Of a DNA stretch of 39,811 nt, positions 16,653 to 25,371 are shown one piece after another (positions within the stretch are counted from its first letter, which is position 1; every line of letters starts with the position of its first letter). The notes under the pieces were generated by a model. That model was not told the origin of the DNA. It saw only the letters and a list, made by a program, of their open reading frames with translations, and did no database searches. Source of the stretch: an uncultured Flavobacteriaceae bacterium (GTDB lineage Bacteria > Bacteroidota > Bacteroidia > Flavobacteriales > Flavobacteriaceae). The translations under genes were made by a program, and so were the position numbers. The stretch spans positions 1 to 39,811 of the forward strand of contig CAJQQG010000069.1 of NCBI GenBank assembly GCA_905480425.1, given 5' to 3'.

Positions 16653-17777
16653 CTAAATTCTAAATAGGTCTGCTGCTAAACCGTCTGATAAAAATTTTGC
16701 TTTTGGAGTAATTTTTAAATAATCCCCATCCCAATAGAAATTTCCTGCCTCCAAATGCATTCCTAATTGACTCTGCAGATAAGTTACATAGGAAGAACCA
16801 AATGTCCTTTTCACATAGCCTAAAGAAAGTCCTTCAACTTTTCTGAGTCCTGTCATAATATATTCATTATAACGGTCTTTTGTTGTTAAATGTTCAACTT
16901 CTACAAGAGGTTTGTTTTTTTTAATAGCAGCAACATATTTATGGTTATTTGAAACATTCCAACTCCGAGAAGCAAATCCATCATAACTATGTGCAGAAGG
17001 ACCGATTCCAATGTAAGGTTTTGCATTCCAATAGTTTTGATTATTTACTGAAAAATAACCTTCCTTTCCAAAATTTGAAAATTCATAATTTATATACTTT
17101 AAACTTCTCATTTTTGTTGTTAGAAAATCATATTGTTCTTTGACAGCTTCCTCTGAAATTAGAGTTATATCTCCTTTTTTGACTTGAAAATCTAAAGCTG
17201 TTTTTTCTTCAACAGTAAGTGCGTAAACCGAAAGGTGGGGAGGATCAAATTCAAATGCACGATTTAAATTTTCTTTCCATTCTTTTAAGGTAGAATTCGG
17301 CATTCCATAAATTAAATCCAAAGTGAAATTTGAAAATTTTTGAGCAACACATTTTATTGCACTTAAAGCTTGGGTATTATTGTGAGCACGATTCATCATG
17401 GATAAATCTTTTTGATGAAAAGACTGAATCCCTAAGCTTATTCTATTGATTCCAGCTTTTTTTAATGCATCTAAATATTGAAGTGAGACATCATCTGGAT
17501 TAACTTCTAGCGTTACTTCAAGTGGTGAATTAATAATAAAATTATCATGAATATAATCAAGTAATTTTTCTATTTTTTTAGGTGAAATTAAAGATGGTGA
17601 ACCACCTCCAAAATAAACACTTTCAATGGGTGCTTTCATTTCATCTTTTCTAAGGAGTAATTCCTTATTCATTGCATCCCACAGGCTGTTATGTCCATTT
17701 TTTGAGGTTGAAAAATAAAAATTACAGTAATGGCAAGCTTGCTTGCAAAAAGGGTAATGAAAATAAATATTCGACAT
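16653..17777 (-). CDS. hemW: HemW-type radical SAM protein (heme chaperone, 'CPO-like')
   Basis: 374 aa from ATG 17777. Radical-SAM signature PFCKQACHYCNF, with Cys11, Cys15 and Cys18 in the CxxxCxxC spacing; then SVYFGGGSPSLISP, LEVNPDD, and GINRISLGIQSF, all characteristic of the HemN/HemW fold. The C-terminal HemW-type domain follows. The spacing and lack of an N-terminal extension fit HemW (heme delivery) rather than true HemN (coproporphyrinogen dehydrogenase), but enzymes of this group have often been misnamed. An in-frame upstream start at 17846 would overlap ruvC and add a Lys/Cys-rich tail, so it is not preferred. It lies 23 bp after ruvC. Confidence 0.88.
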   Translation of the reverse strand: MSNIYFHYPFCKQACHYCNFYFSTSKNGHNSLWDAMNKELLLRKDEMKAPIESVYFGGGSPSLISPKKIEKLLDYIHDNFIINSPLEVTLEVNPDDVSLQYLDALKKAGINRISLGIQSFHQKDLSMMNRAHNNTQALSAIKCVAQKFSNFTLDLIYGMPNSTLKEWKENLNRAFEFDPPHLSVYALTVEEKTALDFQVKKGDITLISEEAVKEQYDFLTTKMRSLKYINYEFSNFGKEGYFSVNNQNYWNAKPYIGIGPSAHSYDGFASRSWNVSNNHKYVAAIKKNKPLVEVEHLTTKDRYNEYIMTGLRKVEGLSLGYVKRTFGSSYVTYLQSQLGMHLEAGNFYWDGDYLKITPKAKFLSDGLAADLFRI

Positions 17778-17800
17778 TTTTCTAGTAAAATGTAAGCCGG

Positions 17801-18355
17801 TTAGGATTTGACTTTTTTTGGGTTTTGATTTACAAAAGCACCCCACCCAGAATAGGATTTTGTTTGAGTGATTGAACCTTGGTTATAGTAATGGCATACA
17901 GCTGCTCCCAATCCATCTGTAGCATCTAAATTTTTTGGTAAGGTTTTAATATTTAAAAGCTTTTGGAGCATTTTAGCTACTTGCTCTTTTGAGGCATTTC
18001 CGTTCCCCGTGATCGCCATTTTAATTTTTTTAGGGGAATATTCTGTTATAGGCACTTCACGAGAAATTCCCGCTGCCATTGCCACCCCTTGGGCCCTACC
18101 CAACTTTAGCATTGACTGAACATTTTTTCCGAAAAAAGGTGCTTCAATAGCCAGTTCATCTGGATGGTACTCATCTATTAATTCAAGGGTACGCTTAAAA
18201 ATTAAGCCTAGCTTTAAATAATGATTACCATACTTTTGAAGGTGTAGCTCATGCATATGAATCAACTCCATTGATGTTTTGGTTGTTTTTATTAGACCAA
18301 AACCCATAATGGTAGTTCCTGGATCAATACCTAGAATAATTTGTTCCCCTTGCAT
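17801..18355 (-). CDS. ruvC: Crossover junction endodeoxyribonuclease RuvC
   Basis: Cuts Holliday junctions late in homologous recombination together with RuvAB. 184 aa. The RNase-H-like active site is complete: Asp11 in LGIDPGTTIMGFG, Glu71 in AIEAPFFGKN, and the C-terminal acidic pair in LDATDGLGAAVCHYY. The conserved KMAITGNGNASKEQV is also present. Its ATG overlaps the stop of the upstream lipoprotein gene (TAATG), and hemW follows, giving a three-gene minus-strand operon. Confidence 0.95.
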   Translation of the reverse strand: MQGEQIILGIDPGTTIMGFGLIKTTKTSMELIHMHELHLQKYGNHYLKLGLIFKRTLELIDEYHPDELAIEAPFFGKNVQSMLKLGRAQGVAMAAGISREVPITEYSPKKIKMAITGNGNASKEQVAKMLQKLLNIKTLPKNLDATDGLGAAVCHYYNQGSITQTKSYSGWGAFVNQNPKKVKS

Positions 18356-18852
18356 TAGATTTCTTGCTGAGCAGAAATTTTCAAAGGAAGTTTTATAGAA
18401 GTAGTTACCAAAGTACCAACATTAGTCTTCACAGCTGCTTGTGCCTGAGGTAGTAAATTAATAGCATTAATCAGACTGTTTTCCAGGTCTGGAATAGCAT
18501 CTAAAATATTATTTGACGCATCAACTGATTCTAATGTAATTAATCCTTCTTTATCAATCAAAAGATTCAAGACAACTTCTTCATCAATGTTTTCTGATGC
18601 CACCCATGGATTTTCATTTATATGATCTAAAACAGTAAATGCAATCATTTCTTCAAAACAAGTTACTTGATCGTCAGCACTAAGGCCTTCACAACTATCA
18701 AAACTAGGCACTTGATCTTTTTCAGACCAGCTTGAAGCTGTTTTTATTTCTTTTGCAGGCACTTTTGTAGACTCAAAAAAATGACAACTTGAAAGTGATA
18801 ATAAGAATAACCCAAACAGCACAGTTAAATATAATTTTGAATTTGAATACAT
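18355..18852 (-). CDS. Lipoprotein with TonB C-terminal-like domain
   Basis: 165 aa. Signal with lipobox LSLSSC (lipidated Cys23). The rest resembles the small TonB-C fold seen in many Bacteroidota proteins: DDQVTCFEEMIAFTVLDHIN (60-79), then VVLNLLIDKEGLITLESVDA, and a C-terminal IKLPLKI strand. Two Cys residues (SFDSCEG and VTCFEE) flank this region and could form a disulfide. Unlike true TonB there is no long Pro-rich spacer or inner-membrane anchor, so energy transduction is unlikely. Function is unknown. It overlaps the ruvC start by one base. Confidence 0.65.
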   Translation of the reverse strand: MYSNSKLYLTVLFGLFLLSLSSCHFFESTKVPAKEIKTASSWSEKDQVPSFDSCEGLSADDQVTCFEEMIAFTVLDHINENPWVASENIDEEVVLNLLIDKEGLITLESVDASNNILDAIPDLENSLINAINLLPQAQAAVKTNVGTLVTTSIKLPLKISAQQEI

Positions 18853-18933
18853 AAGTAATTTTTTTCTGAAATAAATTTACACTTTTTTTATTCATTTAAC
18901 ATAAAAAACAAGATTCAGAAGCTTATAAAATGA

Positions 18934-18941
18934 TATTTTTG
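18934..18941 (+). promoter_or_regulatory. -7 box TATTTTTG directly before the DUF456 gene
   Basis: Exact TAnnTTTG box but only 4 nt before the GTG at 18946. If used, transcription would begin at or inside the start codon (leaderless). The unusual distance makes this doubtful. Confidence 0.22.
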
Positions 18942-18945
18942 ATCC

Positions 18946-19446
18946 GTGGATCTATTGATTATAGTCTTAGCCAGTTTATTTATTCTCCTTGGAATTATAG
19001 GAAGTTTTATTCCAATTATTCCTGGTCCACTTACATCATGGAGTGGCCTTTTGATATTGAGCTTTTCTTCTTCTATAACAATTAGCACTTTCTTTCTGGT
19101 TTTAAGTTTTATAATTGCCTTATTTATTTTTATTATTGATAATATTATTTCAATCCTGGGTGCTAAAAAATTTGGCGGTGGAAAAGGAAGTGTCATAGGC
19201 AGTAGCATTGGTCTCATTTTAGGAATAATTTTTCTTGGCCCATTTGGTTTGCTTTTTGGTCCATTTACAGGAGCTTTTTTGGGAGAGCTTTACATGAATC
19301 AAGATAATAAAAAAGGAGCTTTAAGAGCTGCTATCGGTGCCTTATTGGGATTTATAACAGGGGTTTCTCTTAAGCTTATGATTAGTCTTGCCTTTTGCTT
19401 TTACTTTCTAAAAAGTTTGTGGGAATTTAAAAGTATTCTTTTTTGA
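18946..19446 (+). CDS. DUF456 family membrane protein
   Basis: 166 aa, very hydrophobic, with about five transmembrane segments (3-24, 33-50, 55-70, 85-110, 130-160) and the DUF456 hallmark glycine-rich repeats: PIIPGPLTSW (24-33), GAKKFGGGKGSVIGSSIGLI (72-91), and FGPFTGAFLGEL. GTG 18946 is taken as the start because the reading MDLLIIVLASLFILLGIIGS matches the family's usual opening. No function is known for the family; the glycine-zipper segments suggest packing in the membrane. It is the first of five plus-strand genes leading to lipA. Confidence 0.8.
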   Translation: MDLLIIVLASLFILLGIIGSFIPIIPGPLTSWSGLLILSFSSSITISTFFLVLSFIIALFIFIIDNIISILGAKKFGGGKGSVIGSSIGLILGIIFLGPFGLLFGPFTGAFLGELYMNQDNKKGALRAAIGALLGFITGVSLKLMISLAFCFYFLKSLWEFKSILF

Positions 19447-19503
19447 AATAATTTAACTATTAGTCCAGTTGTTCACTTTTACCCTGTTTCCAAGAAAGAT
19501 TCC

Positions 19504-19511
19504 TATTTTTG
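19504..19511 (+). promoter_or_regulatory. -7 box TATTTTTG before the small Cys-rich membrane protein gene
   Basis: Exact TAnnTTTG box 17 nt before ATG 19529, with CTG 17 nt upstream as a weak -33. It could drive the small-protein/sigma/Nramp/lipA run separately from DUF456. Confidence 0.4.
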
Positions 19512-19528
19512 TACTTTTAAGAATTGTT

Positions 19529-19744
19529 ATGGAGTTATTTTTAATCACATTCGTTTTGCTTTCATTAGCATTCGCAGGTATTTCTATTAAAATATGGGCA
19601 AAAAAAGATGGTGAATTCTCAGGAACATGTGCTAGCCAGAGTCCCTTTTTAAACAAAGACAATCAACCTTGTGGAATGTGTGGTAAAATGCCTGAAGAAA
19701 CAGATTGCAAAAATCCTAGCTCTACTCAAAGCAACTTAAACTAG
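19529..19744 (+). CDS. Small membrane protein with four-cysteine tail
   Basis: 71 aa from ATG 19529. One N-terminal transmembrane helix (MELFLITFVLLSLAFAGISI, 1-20) with a short KIWAKK stop-transfer, then a tail with Cys34, Cys48, Cys51 and Cys60 (the middle pair as CGMC). The arrangement looks able to bind one metal ion or Fe-S cluster, or to form two disulfides. I recall similar short proteins in other Flavobacteriia annotated only as 'membrane or secreted protein'; no function is known to me. It lies 15 bp upstream of the ECF sigma factor gene and in the same run as an Nramp-like transporter, hinting at a metal-related role. Confidence 0.7.
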   Translation: MELFLITFVLLSLAFAGISIKIWAKKDGEFSGTCASQSPFLNKDNQPCGMCGKMPEETDCKNPSSTQSNLN

Positions 19745-19759
19745 TTTTAGGTCAAAAAA

Positions 19760-20320
19760 ATGAAAAAAATAGTAGAAAATGAAATAATTAAAAAAGCAAA
19801 AAAAAATGATCAAAATGCTTTTAACATTCTCTTCAACTCCTATTGGGATGCCGTTTATTCCTTTTTAAATTCTCGCGTTTCAAATACAAATTTAGCAGAA
19901 GAACTTGCTATTGAAACTTTCGCAAAAGCCTTTGATCGTTTATATAGCTTTAATGAAAACCAGCCTTTTGTTGCTTGGATTCTGACGATTGCAAAAAATC
20001 ATCATATTGATCGTTATAGAAAATCTAAACATCTACAAGAAAATCAAAAAGAGACTGATAAAATTTCCTGTTTTGAATCCACTAACTTAGAGCCTTCACC
20101 TGAAGACCTTATGATAGAGAATCAAAATTTAGAACTAATCTTAACCCACATCAAATCTTTAAAAAAAGAATACCGAGTTATTTTAAATCTCCGTTATTTT
20201 GAAGATTTATCTTATAAAGAAATTGAAGAAAAATTAAACGAATCGGCTTCAACTGTCCGTGTAAAAATATTCAGAGCAAAAAAAATGTTGGCCAGTTTAT
20301 TGAAAAAAGATGCTGACTAA
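19760..20320 (+). CDS. ECF-type RNA polymerase sigma factor
   Basis: 186 aa sigma-70 family protein of the extracytoplasmic-function type, with only regions 2 and 4. Region 2 (about 14-90) contains DQNAFNILFNSYWDAVYSFL and the -10 recognition helix FVAWILTIAKNHHIDRYRK. An acidic linker follows. Region 4 (about 125-182) contains LKKEYRVILNLRYFEDLSYK and the helix-turn-helix with SASTVRVKIFRAKKML. No anti-sigma gene lies next to it, so its control is not evident. Its last 11 bp overlap the start of the Nramp-like gene, so both are co-translated. Confidence 0.93.
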   Translation: MKKIVENEIIKKAKKNDQNAFNILFNSYWDAVYSFLNSRVSNTNLAEELAIETFAKAFDRLYSFNENQPFVAWILTIAKNHHIDRYRKSKHLQENQKETDKISCFESTNLEPSPEDLMIENQNLELILTHIKSLKKEYRVILNLRYFEDLSYKEIEEKLNESASTVRVKIFRAKKMLASLLKKDAD

Positions 20321-21524
20321 ACTTTCTAAATTAGGTCCTGGACTTCTTTTTGCTGGAGCAGCAATCGGAGTATCTCATCTTGTTCAGTCTACACGAGCGG
20401 GTGCAGATTTTGGTTGGGGTTTAATATGGGCAATTTTACTTATCAACCTATTTAAGTACCCTTTCTTTCAATACGGACCTAGGTATGCTCAAGTTACCGG
20501 TGAAACTCTTTTAGACGGCTACTACAAGCTTGGAAAAGGATATTTGTGGGCTTATTTCATATTAAATATGGGCACTATGTTCACTATACAAAGTGCTGTT
20601 ACTGTTGTTACCGCAGGCATTGCTTCAACGCTATTCGGAATCACAGACAACATTGTTGCTTGGAGTCTTATAATTACCCTTATTTGTTCTTTTTTATTAG
20701 TATCAGGAAGATATAACTGGCTTGATAAATTGATAAAAGTCATAATGATAGTTCTTGCTATTAGTAGTGTTGCTGCAGTTACGTTTGCTTTTTTAAATAA
20801 TGAACAACCTCATTCCTTCAAACAGATTTTTCCTGACCAAACGGGACTATTATTTTTAATTGCGTTTTTAGGATGGATGCCTGCACCCTTAGACATTTCA
20901 ATTTGGCATTCTATATGGACCTTAGAAAAAAATAAAACAGAAGTAAAAAAAATATCCCTAAAAGAAAGTATGTTTGATTTTAACGTAGGATACATTACCA
21001 CAGTAATTCTAGCACTTTGTTTTTTAGGATTGGGAGCCCTAGTTATGTACGAAACTCCTTTAAAATTTTCTAATCAAGGTGGTGTATTTGCAAGGCAACT
21101 CATTCAACTTTACACATCTACTCTTGGAAAAGCTGCATATGGTATTATTGGTATTGCTGCATTTACGACCATGCTAAGTACGACTATAACAACCTTAGAC
21201 GCTTCACCAAGGGCCATGACTCGTACAGTACAGTTATTGTTTAATAAAAAAAATACCGATTATTACCTCCACTGGATGGCAGTCCTTGCCATAGGTACTG
21301 GTTGTATCTTTTTATTTCTACTTTCTGAAATGGGAAGACTTGTTCAAATCGCAACAGTTTTGTCTTTTATTACCGCCCCACTCTATGCTTTTTTAAATTA
21401 CAGATTAGTTATTAGTAGTGAAATGCCAAAAGCACAACAGCCTAAAAAAGGAATGAGAATTTTAAGTGTTTTAGGAATCTTATTTTTAACAGGTTTTACA
21501 TTATTTTATCTTTTAAGTCTCTAA
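20310..21524 (+). CDS. Nramp-family transporter lacking canonical metal-binding motifs
   Basis: 404 aa, about 11 transmembrane helices, beginning [20 protein letters not shown] as in Nramp TM1. In canonical Nramps the TM1 motif is DPGN; aligning by eye on the following GGARYGY-like stretch (here AGADFGW), this protein has GVSH (20-23). In TM6 the usual AxxMPH becomes MPAPLD (190-195), so the metal-coordinating Met and the His also seem lost. Overall fold and length are kept, so it is not a decayed gene. Substrate may be something other than Mn2+/Fe2+. Nramp-related Mg2+ transporters are a known precedent for altered sites. It overlaps the sigma factor gene by 11 bp. Confidence 0.85.
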   Translation: MLTKLSKLGPGLLFAGAAIGVSHLVQSTRAGADFGWGLIWAILLINLFKYPFFQYGPRYAQVTGETLLDGYYKLGKGYLWAYFILNMGTMFTIQSAVTVVTAGIASTLFGITDNIVAWSLIITLICSFLLVSGRYNWLDKLIKVIMIVLAISSVAAVTFAFLNNEQPHSFKQIFPDQTGLLFLIAFLGWMPAPLDISIWHSIWTLEKNKTEVKKISLKESMFDFNVGYITTVILALCFLGLGALVMYETPLKFSNQGGVFARQLIQLYTSTLGKAAYGIIGIAAFTTMLSTTITTLDASPRAMTRTVQLLFNKKNTDYYLHWMAVLAIGTGCIFLFLLSEMGRLVQIATVLSFITAPLYAFLNYRLVISSEMPKAQQPKKGMRILSVLGILFLTGFTLFYLLSL

Positions 21525-21538
21525 GCTTTAGAGTATCT

Positions 21539-22426
21539 TTGAAAAAAATAAGTGTGATAGAGGTAAAATCTAAGGATACTAAGCATGCAAAAAAGCCTGA
21601 ATGGATTAGAGTTAAACTCCCAACGGGCAAAAAATATACTGAACTCAGAAGCCTAGTAGATAAATATAAACTTAACACCATATGCACCTCAGGAAGCTGC
21701 CCTAATATGGGGGAGTGTTGGGCTGAAGGAACAGCTACTTTTATGATTTTAGGAAATATCTGCACACGATCATGTAGCTTTTGTGGCGTTCAAACAGGAA
21801 GGCCAGGTGCCGTAGATTGGACGGAGCCAGAAAAAGTTGCAAATTCCATTAAACTCATGAAAATTAAACATGCAGTAATTACTTCTGTTGATCGTGATGA
21901 TTTGAAAGATATGGGTTCTATAATTTGGGCTGAAACCGTAAATGCGGTTCGAAGAATAAGTCCAGGTACTTCAATGGAAACCTTAATACCTGATTTTCAA
22001 GGAAACAAACGAAACATTAATAGAATTATTAAAGTAGCCCCAGAAGTTGTTTCTCATAATATTGAAACCGTAAAAAGATTAACTAGAAAAGTACGTGTTC
22101 AAGCAAAATACCAAACAAGTCTAGAGGTTTTGCGTTATCTAAAAGAAGAAGGAATTAATAGAACTAAATCTGGTATCATGCTAGGTTTAGGAGAGAAAGA
22201 AGAAGAAGTTTTAGAATCGCTTCAGGATTTGAGAGCGTCATTTGTGGATGTTGTGACAATTGGCCAGTACTTACAGCCTAGTAAAAAGCATCTTCCAGTT
22301 CATTCTTTTATAACACCTGATGTTTTTAAAAAGTATGAAACTTTTGCACTTGATCTTGGATTCAGACATGTAGAAAGTGGTCCTTTGGTAAGATCTTCTT
22401 ACAAAGCCCATAAGCACATCGCTTAA
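21539..22426 (+). CDS. lipA: Lipoyl synthase
   Basis: Radical-SAM enzyme that inserts two sulfurs into octanoyl-protein to make lipoyl groups, needed by the E2 of pyruvate dehydrogenase (PdhB is at 1913). 295 aa. Auxiliary cluster [12 protein letters not shown] (Cys49, 54, 60), radical-SAM cluster CTRSCSFC (Cys75, 79, 82), and the C-terminal RSSY (285-288) are all present. The start is a TTG (21539), 14 bp after the Nramp-like stop; a GTG five codons later (21554) is the alternative, and no ATG exists before the clusters. Its TAA shares bases with the convergent lpxK stop. LipB is not in the window. Confidence 0.95.
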   Translation: MKKISVIEVKSKDTKHAKKPEWIRVKLPTGKKYTELRSLVDKYKLNTICTSGSCPNMGECWAEGTATFMILGNICTRSCSFCGVQTGRPGAVDWTEPEKVANSIKLMKIKHAVITSVDRDDLKDMGSIIWAETVNAVRRISPGTSMETLIPDFQGNKRNINRIIKVAPEVVSHNIETVKRLTRKVRVQAKYQTSLEVLRYLKEEGINRTKSGIMLGLGEKEEEVLESLQDLRASFVDVVTIGQYLQPSKKHLPVHSFITPDVFKKYETFALDLGFRHVESGPLVRSSYKAHKHIA

Positions 22427-23451
22427 ACTATATTATTCGCTTCATTTAAAATTAACTTCTCAAAAACTAATTTTTCACTTGAATGTAAAAACACCATTTC
22501 AATAGGTAAATAATACAAATAAGACCCCTTCATCAAGGGCTTAAGCCTTGTCATGTCCTTTTCCGTAGTAAGAAGGACCCCCCTTTCTCCCTTTTGTTTG
22601 TAAATTTTTTGAACATCACTGGTTGTAAAAGTATGATGATCTGGATATGCCAGATGAATATGTTCAACACCTTTTTTATTTAAAAATTTAACCATCGGAC
22701 TAGGGTCAGAGATTCCAGTTATTAATAATACAGAAGAGGTCAGATCTGATAACAACAAGCTTGAAACATCATTGAATATGTAAGAACTATAGTTTATTTT
22801 TGTGAAAAATAAGTGTTGATCTCCAGAAAGAACACATTTTTTTTTAAAGCTCTCTATGTCTTGACTAGAAATAGCGTCTGGACACTTAGTAACTAAAATA
22901 ACATTTGCTCTTTTGGCGCCCAAGGGCGACTCCCTAAGATTTCCTGTTGGCAATAAATAATCCGAAAAATAAGGCTTATTAAAGGTAGTGGTAATTATCA
23001 GTAACGAGGGTTTCACATACCTGTGCTGCATTATATCATCTAATAAAACAATAGTATTTAAGGGCTTAATTTCTTTTATTTTATTAAGTCCTAAAATTCT
23101 TTTTTCAGCGACTACTACAGTAATTGATGGATGTTTTTTTAAAAATTGTAAAGGTTCGTCTCCTATCATTGCTGCTGAACTGTTCACAGTCCCAACAATT
23201 ACACCAGAGGTTTCTCTTTTATAACCTCTACTTAATACTGAGATAGAATATTTTTTTTTTAACAAAACAATCAAATAATCTATAACAATAGATTTTCCAG
23301 TTCCACCTGAACTGAGATTACCTACCCCAATACTTGGCATTGAAATAGTATGTGTTTTAAGGAACCCCCTATCAAACAAAAAATTCCTAATAGCTACTAT
23401 AAATCCATAAAGTAAAGCCAAAGGATACAATATACAACGCAAGAGTTTCAT
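22423..23451 (-). CDS. lpxK: Tetraacyldisaccharide 4'-kinase
   Basis: Phosphorylates the lipid A disaccharide at the 4' position at the inner face of the cytoplasmic membrane. 342 aa. An N-terminal hydrophobic helix (about 7-25) anchors it to the membrane. The Walker A is [20 protein letters not shown] (41-60, P-loop Lys53). The Asp-rich motif [17 protein letters not shown] has Ile-Met where many LpxKs have Gly-Phe. ILVTKCPD and [10 protein letters not shown] complete the family pattern. It is divergent from the Nif3-like gene (45-bp gap), and its stop overlaps that of lipA. Confidence 0.94.
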   Translation of the reverse strand: MKLLRCILYPLALLYGFIVAIRNFLFDRGFLKTHTISMPSIGVGNLSSGGTGKSIVIDYLIVLLKKKYSISVLSRGYKRETSGVIVGTVNSSAAMIGDEPLQFLKKHPSITVVVAEKRILGLNKIKEIKPLNTIVLLDDIMQHRYVKPSLLIITTTFNKPYFSDYLLPTGNLRESPLGAKRANVILVTKCPDAISSQDIESFKKKCVLSGDQHLFFTKINYSSYIFNDVSSLLLSDLTSSVLLITGISDPSPMVKFLNKKGVEHIHLAYPDHHTFTTSDVQKIYKQKGERGVLLTTEKDMTRLKPLMKGSYLYYLPIEMVFLHSSEKLVFEKLILNEANNIV

Positions 23452-23469
23452 GCCGATGAAGATAAATAT

Positions 23470-23477
23470 TATATTTG
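23470..23477 (+). promoter_or_regulatory. -7 box TATATTTG before the Nif3-like gene
   Basis: Exact TAnnTTTG box 19 nt before ATG 23497 in the divergent gap with lpxK. A TTT about 21 nt upstream may stand in for the -33. Confidence 0.4.
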
Positions 23478-23496
23478 TGATTATTCACTTCCAAAT

Positions 23497-24591
23497 ATGA
23501 CTATTCAAAACTTGATTACTGTTTTAGACCAATGGGCTCCTCCTGCTTATGCTGAAGACTTTGATAATGTGGGTCTTTTAGTTGGTGATGCCAAAAAAGA
23601 ATGTCTTGGAGCACTTATTACATTAGATTGTACAGAGGATGTTATGGAAGAAGCCATCAACAAAAAATGTAATCTTATTATTAGTTTTCATCCCATCGTA
23701 TTTTCTGGATTAAAAAAAATAACCGGCAAAAACCATGTAGAGCGAGTTGTAATAAAAGCCATACAAAATAATATTGCTATTCTGGCTCTTCACACGCGCT
23801 TAGACAATCATCCCAAAGGTGTAAATCATGTATTGTGCAGTCAGTTAGAGTTAACAAATAGTCAAATCTTAATTCCTAAAAAAGGAAGTCTTAAAAAACT
23901 AAGTACTTATGTTCCCGAAATAAATGTGACAAAGGTTCTTGAAGCCCTTCATCAAAAAGGAGCAGGTGCAATAGGAAACTATAGTAACTGTAGTTTTACT
24001 TCAGAAGGTAGGGGTCAATTTAAAGGGAATGAACAAAGCAATCCTTATTTAGGAAATATTAATAAAAAAATAAGTGTAGACGAAGTTAAAATTGAAGTTG
24101 TTTTTGAATCATATTTAGAAAAAAATATTCAAAATACACTTCAAAAAGTTCATCCATATGAGGCTGCTGCCTTTGAAATTTTTAGCCTAGATAATGCTAA
24201 TCCAGAAGTTGGCATGGGAAGAATAGGAACACTCAAAGAACCAATGGAAGAAAAAGACTTTCTTTCATTTGTGAAAAAAAAGCTTTCTACAGAGCTCATA
24301 AGGCACAGTCCATTAATTTCTAAAAAAATTAAGAAAGTTGCAGTATTGGGAGGTTCAGGAAGTTTTGCGATCGAAGAGGCAAAAAAACAAGGGGCCGACG
24401 CTTTTATTACTGCTGATTTAAAATATCATCAATTTTATTTAGGCGAAAATAGTTTATTTTTAGTGGATGTGGGACACTATGAAAGTGAGCATTTTACCAA
24501 AAAAATGATATATGACTATCTTACCAAAAAAATGCCTAATTTTGCATTCGTTTTATCAAGTATAAAAACCAATCCAGTTAATTATTTCTAG
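23497..24591 (+). CDS. Nif3/YqfO-like dinuclear metal-centre protein
   Basis: 364 aa, the long form with a middle insertion domain (about 125-235) of the PII-like type found in YqfO. The two Nif3 halves carry the metal ligands: ISFHPIVFSG (His65, with Phe64 where many members have a second His), LHTRLDNHPKGVN (His99, Asp103), and DVGHYESEHF (His327, Glu331). The family forms toroidal hexamers and is often linked to GTP cyclohydrolase-like function, but the true activity is unsettled. Only 2 bp separate it from the next gene, so they are co-transcribed. Confidence 0.9.
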   Translation: MTIQNLITVLDQWAPPAYAEDFDNVGLLVGDAKKECLGALITLDCTEDVMEEAINKKCNLIISFHPIVFSGLKKITGKNHVERVVIKAIQNNIAILALHTRLDNHPKGVNHVLCSQLELTNSQILIPKKGSLKKLSTYVPEINVTKVLEALHQKGAGAIGNYSNCSFTSEGRGQFKGNEQSNPYLGNINKKISVDEVKIEVVFESYLEKNIQNTLQKVHPYEAAAFEIFSLDNANPEVGMGRIGTLKEPMEEKDFLSFVKKKLSTELIRHSPLISKKIKKVAVLGGSGSFAIEEAKKQGADAFITADLKYHQFYLGENSLFLVDVGHYESEHFTKKMIYDYLTKKMPNFAFVLSSIKTNPVNYF

Positions 24592-24593
24592 TT

Positions 24594-25370
24594 ATGGCCA
24601 AAAAAAAAGAAATCTCAATTGAAAAAAAATTAAGGGCACTTTACGACCTTCAACTTATTGATTCTCGAATTGATGAAATTAAAAACCTTCGAGGTGAACT
24701 ACCTTTAGAGGTTGAAGACTTAGAAAATGAAATTGCAGGATTAAATACAAAGTTTGAAAAGGTTAAAGCTGAAGTTCAGGAAAATGAACAAGGTATTACA
24801 GACCAAAAACAAACGATTGAAACAGCAAAAGAACTACTTAAAAAGTACGAAGAGAAATTAAAAAATGTTAGAAACAATAGAGAATATAATTCTATTGTAA
24901 AAGAACAGGAATATCAGGATCTCGAGAGCCAACTGGCTGAAAAGAAAATTAAAGAATTTAAAGCCTTTATTGACCGCAAACAAGAAGCAATTACCTCAGT
25001 AACTGAAAAACTTGAAGAACGAAATGCACATCTTAAAGCAAAAAAAGAAGAGCTTGATACCATCTTAAAAGAAACTCAAAAAGAAGAAGATTTACTTCAA
25101 AAGAAATCTGCAGAATTTGAAACTAAAATTGAAGAACGTTTAGTTACGGCTTATAAACGGATTAGAGGTAGTGTTAGAAATGGCTTAGCAATAGTACCTG
25201 TAGAACGTGGAGCTTCCGGAGGATCATACTTTACAATTCCCCCTCAAATTCAATTAGAAATTCTTTCAAGAAACAAAATTATAATGGATGAGCATTCTGG
25301 ACGAATTTTAATTGATGCTGAACTCGCAAAAGAAGAGCAAAATAAAATTTCTAAAATTATTGGAGGATAA
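24594..25370 (+). CDS. Coiled-coil protein of the C4-type zinc-ribbon family (cysteines absent)
   Basis: 258 aa. Residues about 15-185 are a long antiparallel coiled coil, rich in Lys/Glu. The C-terminal segment VERGASGGSYFTIPPQIQLE, then ILSRNKII and DEHSGRILIDAEL, aligns with the zinc-ribbon part of the family (usually CGGC...IPPQ...CPNCGRIL), yet none of the four Cys is present. The fold may remain without zinc. I recall the same loss in other Flavobacteriia, so it is probably a lineage feature. The gene follows the Nif3-like gene directly, a pairing common in Bacteroidota. Function is unknown, though an RNA- or nucleic-acid-related scaffold has been suggested for the family. Confidence 0.82.
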   Translation: MAKKKEISIEKKLRALYDLQLIDSRIDEIKNLRGELPLEVEDLENEIAGLNTKFEKVKAEVQENEQGITDQKQTIETAKELLKKYEEKLKNVRNNREYNSIVKEQEYQDLESQLAEKKIKEFKAFIDRKQEAITSVTEKLEERNAHLKAKKEELDTILKETQKEEDLLQKKSAEFETKIEERLVTAYKRIRGSVRNGLAIVPVERGASGGSYFTIPPQIQLEILSRNKIIMDEHSGRILIDAELAKEEQNKISKIIGG

Positions 25371-25371
25371 C

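Noticed and set aside
17778-17846. 23-residue extension of HemW into ruvC
   Set aside because: Other HemW proteins begin close to the radical-SAM motif; the extension is antisense-free but only reads the ruvC end in another frame.
19469-19528. TTG start for the small Cys-rich protein
   Set aside because: The extra 20 residues would cross an exact -7 box at 19504-19511; ATG 19529 begins a clean membrane helix.
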